In this document: one piece after another, positions 1 through 10,682 of the stretch
Layout of the letters: every line of letters begins with the position of its first letter
Position numbering within the stretch: the stretch's first letter is position 1
Assembly: GCF_001039575.1 (NCBI RefSeq)
Contig: NZ_JIBT01000013.1
Span: 1 to 37,915, forward strand
Direction of reading: 5' to 3'
Length of the DNA: 37,915 nt
Source of the DNA: Halomonas sp. PR-M31
GTDB taxonomy: Bacteria; Pseudomonadota; Gammaproteobacteria; Pseudomonadales; Halomonadaceae
Notes under the pieces: generated by a model
What the model was told of the DNA's origin: nothing
What the model saw: the letters and a program-made list of their open reading frames with translations, nothing else
Databases searched by the model: none
Made by a program: the position numbers and the translations under genes

Positions 1-24
1 TTTGACCGCGACGAGTACTTTCAT
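1..24 (-). CDS. etfB: Electron transfer flavoprotein beta subunit, 5' end only
   Basis: Only the first eight codons lie in the window, reading MKVLVAVK on the minus strand from an ATG at 24–22. This is the typical N-terminus of EtfB, the small subunit of the soluble FAD/AMP-containing electron transfer flavoprotein. A GAGGA ribosome-binding sequence sits about five bases upstream of the ATG. The gene diverges from the ETF-ubiquinone oxidoreductase gene at 326, its direct redox partner, which strongly supports the call despite the short stretch. The rest of the gene (and probably etfA) lies outside the window. Confidence 0.8.
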
Positions 25-325
25 GGCGTCCTCGCTGGATTATAGGGGCTTGCCAGCATGCGAGATGCAAGCATGCAATGATTCTTTTCCGGTTCAAGTG
101 TGCCATAGCTTCACGAGCATCCCAATAAAGCGCTTAGTCGCATATTGCTCGCTTTTGCGACTGGGTAACATAAGGCCCTGAACCGGGTTTTGATATAGAA
201 AACGCCCGTTGCAAATATGAAACACTCGTTGCAAATATAGCAGAGACCGGACACTTTACCTATAAAGCACAACGGTGTGAGAGCTAAAACTCATACTGAG
301 ATGTCGTTGATGAAGGAGATGAGAC
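25..325. promoter_or_regulatory. Divergent etfB / ETF-QO intergenic control region
   Basis: This 301-base gap separates two divergent genes of one pathway, so it should hold both promoters. Visible structure: two identical 12-base direct repeats (CGTTGCAAATAT) at 207–218 and 227–238, starts exactly 20 bases apart; an inverted repeat AGTCGC/GCGACT at 136–141 and 157–162; and a possible -10 box (TATAAA) near 262–267. The ETF-QO ribosome-binding site AAGGAG is at 313–318. No clear -35/-10 pair was found, so the promoters are not placed. The direct repeats are the best operator candidate. Confidence 0.45.
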
Positions 326-2008
326 GTGGAACGTGAATCAATGGATTTCGATGTAGTCATCGTCGGTGCCGGACCCGCAGGACTCTCCGCTGCTTGCCGG
401 CTGATGCAGCAGGCGGGAGAAGCCGAACGCGAACTCAGCGTCTGCGTGGTCGAAAAAGGCTCCGAGATCGGCGCTCACATTCTCTCCGGCGCGGTGTTCG
501 AACCCCGGGCGCTGACTGAGCTCTTCCCGGACTGGGCCGATCGCGGCGCCCCCTTGACCGTCCCGGCGACTCGAGATGAGGTCCATCTTCTCAAGAACGC
601 GGAAGCGACTCAGAAGCTGCCCAATGCTTTGGTGCCCAAGACCATGCATAACGTCGGCGGCACGCCTGAGGATGGCGGCGTACAGAACTACATCATTAGC
701 GCCGCCAATTTGTGTCGCTGGCTAGGGGAGCAGGCAGAAGCGTTAGGCGTGGAGATATTTCCTGGCTTTGCCGCCCAGGAGGCGCTGATCGATGACGAGG
801 GTATCGTGCGCGGCATTGTCACCGGCGACATGGGCGTGGCAGCGGATGGCAGCGAAAAAAGCGGCTACATGCCGGGCATGGAGCTGCGCGCCAAATATAC
901 CCTGTTTGCCGAGGGCTCCCGTGGCCATATCGGCAAGCGGCTCGTCGAGCGCTTCAAGCTCGATGAGGGCAAGGATCCACAGCACTACGGCATCGGCTTG
1001 AAGGAGCTGTGGGATGTACCCGCCGAGGTGCATGAGCCGGGTCTGGTGCTGCACGGCTCCGGCTGGCCTCTGGACAAGAACGCCCACGGCGGCTTCTTCC
1101 TTTATCACGGTGAGAACCAGCAGGTGATGGTCGGGCTGATCATCGATCTGAGCTATGCCAATCCGTATCTTTCGCCCTTCGATGAGTTCCAGCGCTTGAA
1201 GCATCATCCGCTGCTCAAGCAATATCTGGAAGGCGGCAAGCGGGTCGCCTATGGCGCCCGCGCCATCACCAAGGGCGGGCTCAACTGCCTGCCGAAGATG
1301 ACCTTTCCCGGCGGGCTCTTGATCGGCTGCGATGCGGGCACTTTGAATTTCGCCAAGATCAAGGGGCTGCACACGGCGATGAAGTCCGGCCTGCTGGCGG
1401 CGGAGACGGTATTCGAGGCGCTGGGCCAAGGTGAAGAAGCGGATGCGGGGGGCAAGGAGCTAACCGACTTCACGACAAAATGGGAGCAGAGCTGGGCCTA
1501 CCAGGAGCTCAAGCAGACTGCCAGTTTCGGTCCGGCGATTCATAAGTACGGTGCTATCGGGGGTGGTGCTTACAATTTCATCGATCAGCTTTTCAAGGGC
1601 AAGCTGCCTTCGCTTCATGATACGAATCCGGATTACGCCAAGCTCAACCCGGCGGACCAGGCCGAGAAGATCGACTACCCCAAGCCGGATGGCAAACTCT
1701 CCTTCGACAAGCCCTCCTCGGTGTTCATGTCCAACACCAATCACGATGAGGATCAGCCCTGCCATCTACGCCTGAGCGATCCGGACATTCCAATTCGCGA
1801 CAATCTGCCTAAATACGACGAGCCGGCCCAGCGCTATTGCCCGGTCGGGGTCTATGAAGTGGTGGAAGATGATACGGGCAAGCCTCGCTTTCAAATCAAC
1901 TTCCAGAACTGCATTCACTGCAAGACCTGTGACATCAAGGACCCGGCCCAGAACATTACCTGGGTGCCGCCGGAGGGGGGTGGCGGGCCTAACTACCCCA
2001 ACATGTAA
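326..2008 (+). CDS. Electron transfer flavoprotein-ubiquinone oxidoreductase
   Basis: The 560-residue protein passes electrons from reduced ETF to ubiquinone, linking fatty-acid and amino-acid dehydrogenases to the respiratory chain. It is a monotopic inner-membrane protein carrying FAD and one 4Fe-4S cluster. The N-terminus has the FAD-binding GAGPAG at residues 14–19. The C-terminal ferredoxin-like part supplies Cys505, Cys529, Cys532 and Cys535, the expected cluster ligands. Length is normal for the family. Start: GTG at 326 with AAGGAG seven bases upstream; an internal ATG at 341 would still keep the FAD motif but has a poorer site. It is divergent from etfB, consistent with joint function. 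No strong terminator follows; a repeat-rich gap does. Confidence 0.95.
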   Translation: MERESMDFDVVIVGAGPAGLSAACRLMQQAGEAERELSVCVVEKGSEIGAHILSGAVFEPRALTELFPDWADRGAPLTVPATRDEVHLLKNAEATQKLPNALVPKTMHNVGGTPEDGGVQNYIISAANLCRWLGEQAEALGVEIFPGFAAQEALIDDEGIVRGIVTGDMGVAADGSEKSGYMPGMELRAKYTLFAEGSRGHIGKRLVERFKLDEGKDPQHYGIGLKELWDVPAEVHEPGLVLHGSGWPLDKNAHGGFFLYHGENQQVMVGLIIDLSYANPYLSPFDEFQRLKHHPLLKQYLEGGKRVAYGARAITKGGLNCLPKMTFPGGLLIGCDAGTLNFAKIKGLHTAMKSGLLAAETVFEALGQGEEADAGGKELTDFTTKWEQSWAYQELKQTASFGPAIHKYGAIGGGAYNFIDQLFKGKLPSLHDTNPDYAKLNPADQAEKIDYPKPDGKLSFDKPSSVFMSNTNHDEDQPCHLRLSDPDIPIRDNLPKYDEPAQRYCPVGVYEVVEDDTGKPRFQINFQNCIHCKTCDIKDPAQNITWVPPEGGGGPNYPNM

Positions 2009-2345
2009 GAGCGTGTCCATGATCTACTACACTCGGCGATACGGCGTTGAAATTGATCTTAGAATGCTCATTTACACCCACGTAAACTCCGCTTCTTCGA
2101 TCAATTTCGCCTTGTCTCGCCTTCGTTCGCGACGATCGTGAACAAGCTCTGGGAAACTCCTGATTCATCGATGATAAGTGACGGGGACAAGGCGGAGCGA
2201 GGGTCTTTTGCCATGGATGGCAAAAGTAGCGCCCAGGGATGGGTTTACAGCGCCCTCGCGAAGGCTTGCCCGCGGAAAAACCTATCTATTCACCGAGCCT
2301 GTAAAATGAGTTCTTGACGCTTTAATGAACGCATGGCCGCCGGGC
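2009..2345. repeat. Non-coding gap with nested inverted repeats, probable dispersed intergenic repeat
   Basis: No credible gene is present in these 337 bases. A perfect 10-base inverted repeat (GAAATTGATC / GATCAATTTC) lies at 2049–2058 and 2099–2108 and encloses a smaller TTTAC/GTAAA hairpin at 2071–2075 and 2082–2086. A second perfect 10-base inverted repeat (CTTTTGCCAT / ATGGCAAAAG) lies at 2205–2214 and 2217–2226 with a two-base centre. AGCGCCC occurs twice shortly after it. Neither hairpin has a following T-run, so they are poor intrinsic terminators. The pattern resembles the short palindromic intergenic repeats common in Halomonadaceae and pseudomonads; whether other copies exist cannot be tested from one window. 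Confidence 0.5.
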
Positions 2346-3182
2346 TCAAACATCACCGGTGGCCACGGGCCGCTGTGAATCGCGTATCCAGTGGCTCCAG
2401 GAGCCGGCATAGAGGCGCGGCAAGTCGCGGCCCGCGATGGCGTAGGCGAGAATGTTGTGGCAGGCGGTGACCCCCGAGCCACAATAGCTGATAACGCTTT
2501 CTTTCCGAGGCAGCTCGATGTCCAGCACGTCAGGTTTCTTGAAATAGCCTTCTTGCGTCAGGTTGGTGCTACAGGGACGACATAGCGCGCCGGGAATATG
2601 TCCAGCGACAGGATCGATGGGTTCGACTTCGCCACGAAACCGCTCCCAAGCGCGAGCATCGATCAAAGCATTAGGGGTGGATAGCAGCATGTCGGCAGAT
2701 ACCAGTTGGCCCTCATCAAAGATCGGCTGCCAGTCGCTTGATGATGCTTCTATCGCTTCCTGAGTCATCTCGCCCTCTTGACGCTGCCAGGCGGCTAACC
2801 CGCCATCGAGCACGCGCACATCCGGATGGCCGGCCCAGCAATACAGCATCCACCAGGCCCGAGCCGCCGCCATCTGGCCGCTCATATCGTCGTAAAGGAT
2901 GACAGGTATGTCTGGCGTAATGCCCAGACGCTGAACCGTGGCGGTGAATTCGGACTCGCTGGGCAATGGATGGCGCCCCTGTTCGCCGGGACTGGCCGCA
3001 AGGTCTCGATCCAGATCCAGATGCTGACTGCCAGGAAGATGCCCAGCCTGCCATGACCTATGACCCGCCTCGGCGTCGTCGAGCCGGGCGCGGCAATCCA
3101 GGATGCACAGCGGCGTACCGAAAGCCAGCATCTCTGCGAGCGCTGACGCCTCGATCACTGAAGAGGATGAAGAGACGCTCAT
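2346..3182 (-). CDS. sseA: Rhodanese-type sulfurtransferase (3-mercaptopyruvate sulfurtransferase-like)
   Basis: This 278-residue protein has two rhodanese domains in tandem, as in SseA/TST enzymes that move sulfur from 3-mercaptopyruvate or thiosulfate to an acceptor. The catalytic loop CGSGVTAC is at residues 234–241 with Cys234 as the persulfide-carrying residue; the CGSGVT form is typical of mercaptopyruvate rather than thiosulfate sulfurtransferases. The N-terminal domain has no such cysteine loop and should be inactive, as usual. Its ATG (3182) overlaps the TGA of the upstream helicase gene by four bases, so translation is probably coupled and this is the last gene of the DUF1285–helicase–sseA operon. 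Substrate preference is inferred from the loop only. Confidence 0.88.
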   Translation of the reverse strand: MSVSSSSSVIEASALAEMLAFGTPLCILDCRARLDDAEAGHRSWQAGHLPGSQHLDLDRDLAASPGEQGRHPLPSESEFTATVQRLGITPDIPVILYDDMSGQMAAARAWWMLYCWAGHPDVRVLDGGLAAWQRQEGEMTQEAIEASSSDWQPIFDEGQLVSADMLLSTPNALIDARAWERFRGEVEPIDPVAGHIPGALCRPCSTNLTQEGYFKKPDVLDIELPRKESVISYCGSGVTACHNILAYAIAGRDLPRLYAGSWSHWIRDSQRPVATGDV

Positions 3183-5362
3183 GACAGCGATTCTCCTTGT
3201 AGATGTTTGAGCGGTGCGCGACGCGCAATCAGGCGGCGGCGCCCCGCATTCACGAAACGCACTTCAATGACAGGATTGGCTGGATTGCCTTCCACGAGCA
3301 AAATTTCGCCGGCACCGAAGACGTCGTGCATCACACGCTGACCGGGCGTATAAACATCGTCGTTCCCTGCCCGGCGAGTTGCGGGTGTCAGAGGCAAAGA
3401 GATTTCAAGCGCCGCGAGGTAGCGCTCGACAAGCCGTGGCGATGCAACCTCTACGGCGCTCGTGATGCCTTCATGCAGTGCCTCGGCGATGTGATTGCCA
3501 TCCTGCCAGGCACTCTCGGCAAGAAAACGGCTGGGTCGATGTTCACCCTCGTCATGAAGCATCAAGAGGCGCTCCCTGGCCCGAGTGATAGCGACATAGA
3601 ACAATCGGCGCTCTTCTTCGAGCCGCTCGTCGCTCAAGGGGTTGTCCCGGCTGTAGTGAGGAAAATCTTCTTCGTTCACACCCCACAATGCCACCAGCGG
3701 CCACTCGAGTCCCTTGGCGCTGTGTACCGTCGTAATGAAAACACTCTCTAAAGAATTCTCTTCAGCGCGATGAGGCAGATTGCTGAAGTTTTCCGGTGCT
3801 TGAACGAGTTCTTCCGCCTGTTCGATCAGCACATCGAGCAATCTGACGTCTTCTTCGCCCTTTTCGCGCCGCGCCGCTGCCCGCTTGAGCACCTTTTGTG
3901 CATCCAGGCGTTCGACGATCAATTCAAGCAACCGTGCCGGTGGCAGACGCGCCAGACTGGGTAGCTCGCAAAGCAACTCCCAGCGGCGTTTGAGGTTACG
4001 CCGCTGCATGGGTTTAAGCCCTGTCAGCAAGAAATCATGACGCTCTGGCCAGCGCTGATGTGCGGCCAAGTGCTGCGCCAGTGCCTGCAGCCGTTCACGA
4101 GCCACAAAAGGAGTGGGTTGCGATAGAAGCAATAACAGGTGCTCCGGGTCCTGCAGCAACCCTGGTACCCGGGCCAGGCGCAGATACCCCGCCAAAGCCT
4201 GGACCAGCGGTAGCCGAAAGACAAAGCGATCTTCTCTGGAAAGACGAAAGGGAATGCCGGCGCGCAGCAGCTGAAGTTGTAATGACACGGACAGTGTCCA
4301 GCTTCTTACCAGAACGCAGGCTTGATTGAGCGCGCGTCCTTGCTGTTGCCAGCGAGTCAACTCTTGGATCAGCGGACCACACCCCTGGCCGGTATCGATT
4401 GTCGTGTAGGGATTGCCCGGCGCCGGCACACACAGCTGATCAGGGCGACGACGATTGGCGTGAATAGCATGGTTGGCGGTCAGTGCCAGCGCATGACCAT
4501 GGCGAAAGGTCGTCGATAGCGGGTAATCCGTGGCGCTGCCAAAGCTTTTGGTAAAGCGCTCGAGCATGTAGTCGGGGCGCGCACCCCGCCATTCGTAGAT
4601 ACATTGATTGGCATCCCCCACCACCATCACTTCGGCTCGACTACTGGCCAGCAAGGAAAGCAGCCGCTGCTGCGCCTCGTTGATATCCTGGTATTCGTCG
4701 ACGATGACATGATCGAGGAAGCCCTGAACTCGTGCCCGCGCATCTGCATCACGTTCGAGACATCGCAGCGGTCGATAAAGAAGATCCGCGTAGGTGGCTT
4801 TTCCATGTTGTTCGAGCAGCGATTCCAGCCGGTCGAAGGCCTCGACGAAGTGGCCGGTGTCCGGACCAAGATCAAGGCCTTCATAGAATGCCGCCTGCGC
4901 GATCATCTCCGCCTTGACCAGCTCGCAGAACTGACTAAGAGTCTCGAGCCGGTCGGGCTCCAGGGCCGCTTCCCGGGCACCGTCGTCAGCGTTTTCCAAA
5001 GCCTGCATGACCGCCTGACGCAACAGACGCTCCCGCTGCCAATCCGCCAATAGCTCTCGGGGCGCCAGATAGCCCCAGCGGGTAAGGCTTTGAGTCAGGC
5101 GGTAACCGACGGAATGAAAGGTACGCACTTCAGGCAGTGCCTGCCCCGCGAAAGCCAGCGCGGTGAGCTTGGCGGTGAAATCTTCTCGAGCGGCTCGATT
5201 GAACATCAATACCATGATGCGCCGCGCCGGGACGCCCTGGGCCAATAGATGCAGCACCCGGGCTACCATGGTGGTGGTCTTGCCGGCACCGGCTACCGCT
5301 GCAACCCGGGCGTGTCCGGATTCATGGGCAACCACCGCCTGCTGTTCAGTGGTCAGCTTCAC
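3179..5362 (-). CDS. UvrD/PcrA-like superfamily 1A DNA helicase
   Basis: The 727-residue protein is an ATP-dependent 3'-5' helicase by family. Visible motifs in order: Q-motif (LTTEQQ, residues 3–8), Walker A GAGKTT (25–30, Lys28), the DEYQD Walker B signature, the GDANQCIYEWRGA motif III region, HSAKGLEW (motif V) and VAITRARERL (motif VI). The final ~50 residues (PGQRVMHDVFGAGEI...) resemble the C-terminal Tudor-like segment of PcrA/UvrD, which in those proteins contacts RNA polymerase. It is clearly SF1A but diverged from standard UvrD and Rep, so no symbol is given. Start GTG at 5362 overlaps the DUF1285 stop (GTGA), and its own stop overlaps sseA (ATGA), implying translational coupling. 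Its exact repair role is unknown. Confidence 0.9.
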   Translation of the reverse strand: MKLTTEQQAVVAHESGHARVAAVAGAGKTTTMVARVLHLLAQGVPARRIMVLMFNRAAREDFTAKLTALAFAGQALPEVRTFHSVGYRLTQSLTRWGYLAPRELLADWQRERLLRQAVMQALENADDGAREAALEPDRLETLSQFCELVKAEMIAQAAFYEGLDLGPDTGHFVEAFDRLESLLEQHGKATYADLLYRPLRCLERDADARARVQGFLDHVIVDEYQDINEAQQRLLSLLASSRAEVMVVGDANQCIYEWRGARPDYMLERFTKSFGSATDYPLSTTFRHGHALALTANHAIHANRRRPDQLCVPAPGNPYTTIDTGQGCGPLIQELTRWQQQGRALNQACVLVRSWTLSVSLQLQLLRAGIPFRLSREDRFVFRLPLVQALAGYLRLARVPGLLQDPEHLLLLLSQPTPFVARERLQALAQHLAAHQRWPERHDFLLTGLKPMQRRNLKRRWELLCELPSLARLPPARLLELIVERLDAQKVLKRAAARREKGEEDVRLLDVLIEQAEELVQAPENFSNLPHRAEENSLESVFITTVHSAKGLEWPLVALWGVNEEDFPHYSRDNPLSDERLEEERRLFYVAITRARERLLMLHDEGEHRPSRFLAESAWQDGNHIAEALHEGITSAVEVASPRLVERYLAALEISLPLTPATRRAGNDDVYTPGQRVMHDVFGAGEILLVEGNPANPVIEVRFVNAGRRRLIARRAPLKHLQGESLS

Positions 5363-5910
5363 AATGACTCCGTATCGACCACTCCAAGGGGTTGCCAGAC
5401 ATCTTGGCTGACAATTCCCAGCTCTGTACGCCCCTGTGAATCCGCACGCTGATCGGCGAGTTCGATCAGCCGATAATACACATTGCGATTCAGGCGGGCG
5501 TGGAGTCCAAAACGCACGGCAACTTCCGGTATTGGGTTCGCCTCTTGGGTTTCCCCCAGGCTCAGCCGATGATCGTTGTCCAGAACCAGGCTGTCGCCGA
5601 CGTTGGTAGTCAAACGCCAGAAGTTGGATTCCTGTTGCGCATCGACGATCAGAAAGGGACGATCCTCGACGCTGATGCGCATCTTCTCGACCGGGGTGAC
5701 CAGGTAATACTCGCCATCCGCTTCCCGACGCATCACCGTCGATAACATTCTCACGAGGCGCGAACGCGTGATAACCGCCCCTTCATGAACCCAGCTGCCG
5801 TCGGCGCGTATCACTAGATCCATGCTGCCGGACTGCTCGGGGTTCCACTGATCGACCGGCGGTATCGCACCCTCGGATTCGATCTGTGAGAGTAATGGTT
5901 CCAGTGACAT
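5359..5910 (-). CDS. DUF1285 family protein
   Basis: This 183-residue protein has the DUF1285 pattern: an N-terminal segment with PPVDQWNPE, followed by RADGSWVHEGAVITR and a beta-rich remainder (YYLVTPVEKMRI). Members are cytoplasmic and have no established function. No signal peptide or membrane segment is visible. Start: ATG at 5910 with GGGAGG about seven bases upstream. It is the first gene of a three-gene operon and its TGA overlaps the GTG of the helicase, so the two are likely made together. It lies 36 bases downstream of tatD and might be read from the same upstream transcript. Function is left open. Confidence 0.88.
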   Translation of the reverse strand: MSLEPLLSQIESEGAIPPVDQWNPEQSGSMDLVIRADGSWVHEGAVITRSRLVRMLSTVMRREADGEYYLVTPVEKMRISVEDRPFLIVDAQQESNFWRLTTNVGDSLVLDNDHRLSLGETQEANPIPEVAVRFGLHARLNRNVYYRLIELADQRADSQGRTELGIVSQDVWQPLGVVDTESL

Positions 5911-5946
5911 GGCGTGTCCTCCCTGACAAACGATTGCGCGTGGGCT

Positions 5947-6774
5947 TTACACCAGATTAGCGTCTGCCAGCATTTGTCGCATCTCTTGTGAGGCTTGGGG
6001 CGCAGCGGCACGAAACAGCCGATAGAAATTGACCGTGGTCTGCATTGCCACCTCATCGAGACTGATACCACGCTCTCTTGCGATGCAGTCAGCCACCTCC
6101 ACCACCCATTGCGGTTCATTGGGCTTGCCCCGGTGCGGCACCGGCGCGAGATAGGGGCTATCCGTCTCGATCAGCAGACGGTCCAGAGGAATCACTCGGG
6201 CCAGTTCGCGAATGGCGTTTGCGTTGCGAAACGTCACGATTCCGGACAGGGATATGAAAAAGCCATGGGCCACGGCTTGGCGCGCCATATCGACATCTTC
6301 GGTAAAGCAGTGCAGTACGCCGCCGATGGCGGGATCGGTGTGCTCCCGGATCAGCTCGAGCGTCTCTTGCTTGGCATCACGGGTATGCACGATCACCGGT
6401 AGCTCGAGCTCGGTGGCTGCCTGCAGATGACGCTTGAAGCGCTCGAACTGAATTTCCCGACTGATGGAATCGTAGTGGTAATCGAGCCCTGTTTCGCCAA
6501 TGGCCACCACATCGAAACGCTCGGCGCAGGTCTTGATCGTCTCGACATCCGGTTCCGAATCGACGCCATGCAATGGATGCACGCCAGCGGAAATGACCAC
6601 GTCTTCATGGTGCCTGGCAATCTTGGCCAGCCCTTCGACGTCTTCAAGGGTCACGGCAATGGCCAGAAATTGGCGTACATCCCGGGCCCGGGCGGCGTCG
6701 AGCACCGCATTGAGATCTCCCGAATGACTCGTGAGATCGAGGCGATCGAGATGGCAGTGGGAATCGACAAACAT
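5947..6774 (-). CDS. tatD: TatD-family metal-dependent deoxyribonuclease (YcfH type)
   Basis: A 275-residue TIM-barrel hydrolase of the TatD/YcfH group, cytoplasmic nucleases or AP-endonuclease-like enzymes with two metal ions. Metal ligands visible: HxH at His6 and His8 in DSHCHLD, Glu in AIGETGLDYHY, His in VIVHTRDA, His in GVLHCFTED and Asp in IETDSPYLAP. Length fits the family. The conserved order tmk–holB–pilZ–tatD is that of Pseudomonas, so this is the YcfH branch rather than the tatABC-linked TatD. It is separated by 47 bases from pilZ upstream. The ribosome-binding site is weak, suggesting low expression or read-through. Confidence 0.92.
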   Translation of the reverse strand: MFVDSHCHLDRLDLTSHSGDLNAVLDAARARDVRQFLAIAVTLEDVEGLAKIARHHEDVVISAGVHPLHGVDSEPDVETIKTCAERFDVVAIGETGLDYHYDSISREIQFERFKRHLQAATELELPVIVHTRDAKQETLELIREHTDPAIGGVLHCFTEDVDMARQAVAHGFFISLSGIVTFRNANAIRELARVIPLDRLLIETDSPYLAPVPHRGKPNEPQWVVEVADCIARERGISLDEVAMQTTVNFYRLFRAAAPQASQEMRQMLADANLV

Positions 6775-6821
6775 TGGTAAACACTCGGTCGAGGAAATGA
6801 AACTACTCGATGCTAAGGCTT

Positions 6822-7157
6822 TCAGAGGGTGTAAGTGGGCGCATCTCGATTCAACTGCCCGGCCAGAAGGCTTTCGATGCGATCGCGGACTGCCTGATCG
6901 TCAGGACTGAAATGAATACCAATGCCCGGCACACGGCGCCCGGCCACGCCTGGCGGTGATACCCAAACCACCTGGCCGGTTATGGGAAGACGCTCATTTT
7001 CTTCGGGCAGCGTCAAAAGGAGAAAGATCTCCTGACCCAGGGCGTAACGTTCCTGGGTAGGAACGAACAGCCCGCCTCGTTCGAGCATCGGCATATAGGC
7101 CGAAAGCAGCGTTTGCGTATCCTTGATGGTCAAGGACAGGGCTTTTTTTCCAGCCAT
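6822..7157 (-). CDS. pilZ: PilZ-domain protein, type IV pilus biogenesis PilZ
   Basis: The 111-residue protein is the stand-alone PilZ that in Pseudomonas and Xanthomonas is needed for type IV pilus assembly and binds FimX/PilB rather than cyclic di-GMP. The PilZ fold is recognisable from GGLFVPTQ, the EEN...TGQVVWVSPPG stretch and GIGIHF. The N-terminal RxxxR motif that binds cyclic di-GMP is absent, as in canonical PilZ. Start: ATG at 7157, chosen over a TTG six bases upstream because GAGG lies seven bases before the ATG. It follows holB by 33 bases in the conserved order, supporting the call. No pilus structural genes are in the window. Confidence 0.9.
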   Translation of the reverse strand: MAGKKALSLTIKDTQTLLSAYMPMLERGGLFVPTQERYALGQEIFLLLTLPEENERLPITGQVVWVSPPGVAGRRVPGIGIHFSPDDQAVRDRIESLLAGQLNRDAPTYTL

Positions 7158-7190
7158 CTTCAAGCCTCACAACGATCGATGGAAAACCAC

Positions 7191-9834
<2,644 letters not shown>

Positions 9835-9848
9835 GGAACATTCATCCT

Positions 9849-10676
9849 TTAAAACGTCGACGGGTAACCGAGCAACTCATGAGCAATCGACTGGAAGGTG
9901 CGGTGGTCATCGCTTAACGTCCATTGCAGGACAGGCGAGCCCGACGAATCTTCAAGACAGGTCACCGGCCAAATGCCTTGTATCGAATTGCCAACCCACA
10001 ACGCATCGACCCTGCTCAATACGTCGATAGGAGATGACACTTCCTTCATCGGACGCTCCGCCAGCAATGCTGCCCGTAAGGTACCGGCAACACCACAGCG
10101 ATCAAGCCGCGGGGTTTCCAGACAGCCATCCCGCAGCCAGAACAGGTTCATGCAGGTGGCTTCCACCAGAATGCCATCGCTATCACAGAGCAGGCCTTCG
10201 GCAATACGGTCGTCACACCACTCCTGACGCGCGAGTACGTTCTCGAGGCGATTGAGATGCTTGAGTCCGGCCAGAAGGGGCTGCAAACCGAGTTGCAATG
10301 AACATAACCGCACCGCTACTCCTTCACGCCAGCGATCCTCTCGCGGCGCAAAAGGCGATAGCTGCCAGCGCAGCCGCGGTTCAGGCTTTGCGGGGGGAAG
10401 ATATCCTCGTCCGCCGCTACCGCGAGTGACAACGATCTTGAGCACATGAAGCCCGGAGCCAGCCTCCGCTGGCAAAGCATCGAGCACATGACGCTCGGGA
10501 GCGGTAATGGCTAACCACTCACAGCTTCGGGCAAGACGTGCCAGATGCTCCTGCCACAACAGCGGTTTACCGTCTCGGACTAGCACGGTCTCGAACAACC
10601 CGTCCCCGTAGGCAAAACCACGATCGTCGATTGGAACGCTGGCATCATCCGAGACGTCATACCCGTTACCGCTCAT
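9849..10676 (-). CDS. pabC: Aminodeoxychorismate lyase
   Basis: The 275-residue PLP enzyme of the class IV aminotransferase fold turns 4-amino-4-deoxychorismate into p-aminobenzoate and pyruvate in folate synthesis. Diagnostic sequence: DRGFAYGDGLFETV near the N-terminus, LKIVVTRGSGGRGY containing the PLP lysine, and the EATCMNLFWLRDG segment with the conserved Glu and Asn. Six bases after fabF and 14 before mltG, the universal fabF–pabC–mltG order. Branched-chain or D-amino-acid transaminases share the fold, but the position makes pabC far more likely. Start ATG at 10676; no strong ribosome-binding site, so coupling to fabF is probable. Confidence 0.92.
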   Translation of the reverse strand: MSGNGYDVSDDASVPIDDRGFAYGDGLFETVLVRDGKPLLWQEHLARLARSCEWLAITAPERHVLDALPAEAGSGLHVLKIVVTRGSGGRGYLPPAKPEPRLRWQLSPFAPREDRWREGVAVRLCSLQLGLQPLLAGLKHLNRLENVLARQEWCDDRIAEGLLCDSDGILVEATCMNLFWLRDGCLETPRLDRCGVAGTLRAALLAERPMKEVSSPIDVLSRVDALWVGNSIQGIWPVTCLEDSSGSPVLQWTLSDDHRTFQSIAHELLGYPSTF

Positions 10677-10682
10677 GGTCGA

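Noticed and set aside
743-1429. A 228-codon open frame on the minus strand opposite ETF-QO
   Set aside because: Antisense shadow in a GC-rich coding region; no motif and no ribosome-binding site.
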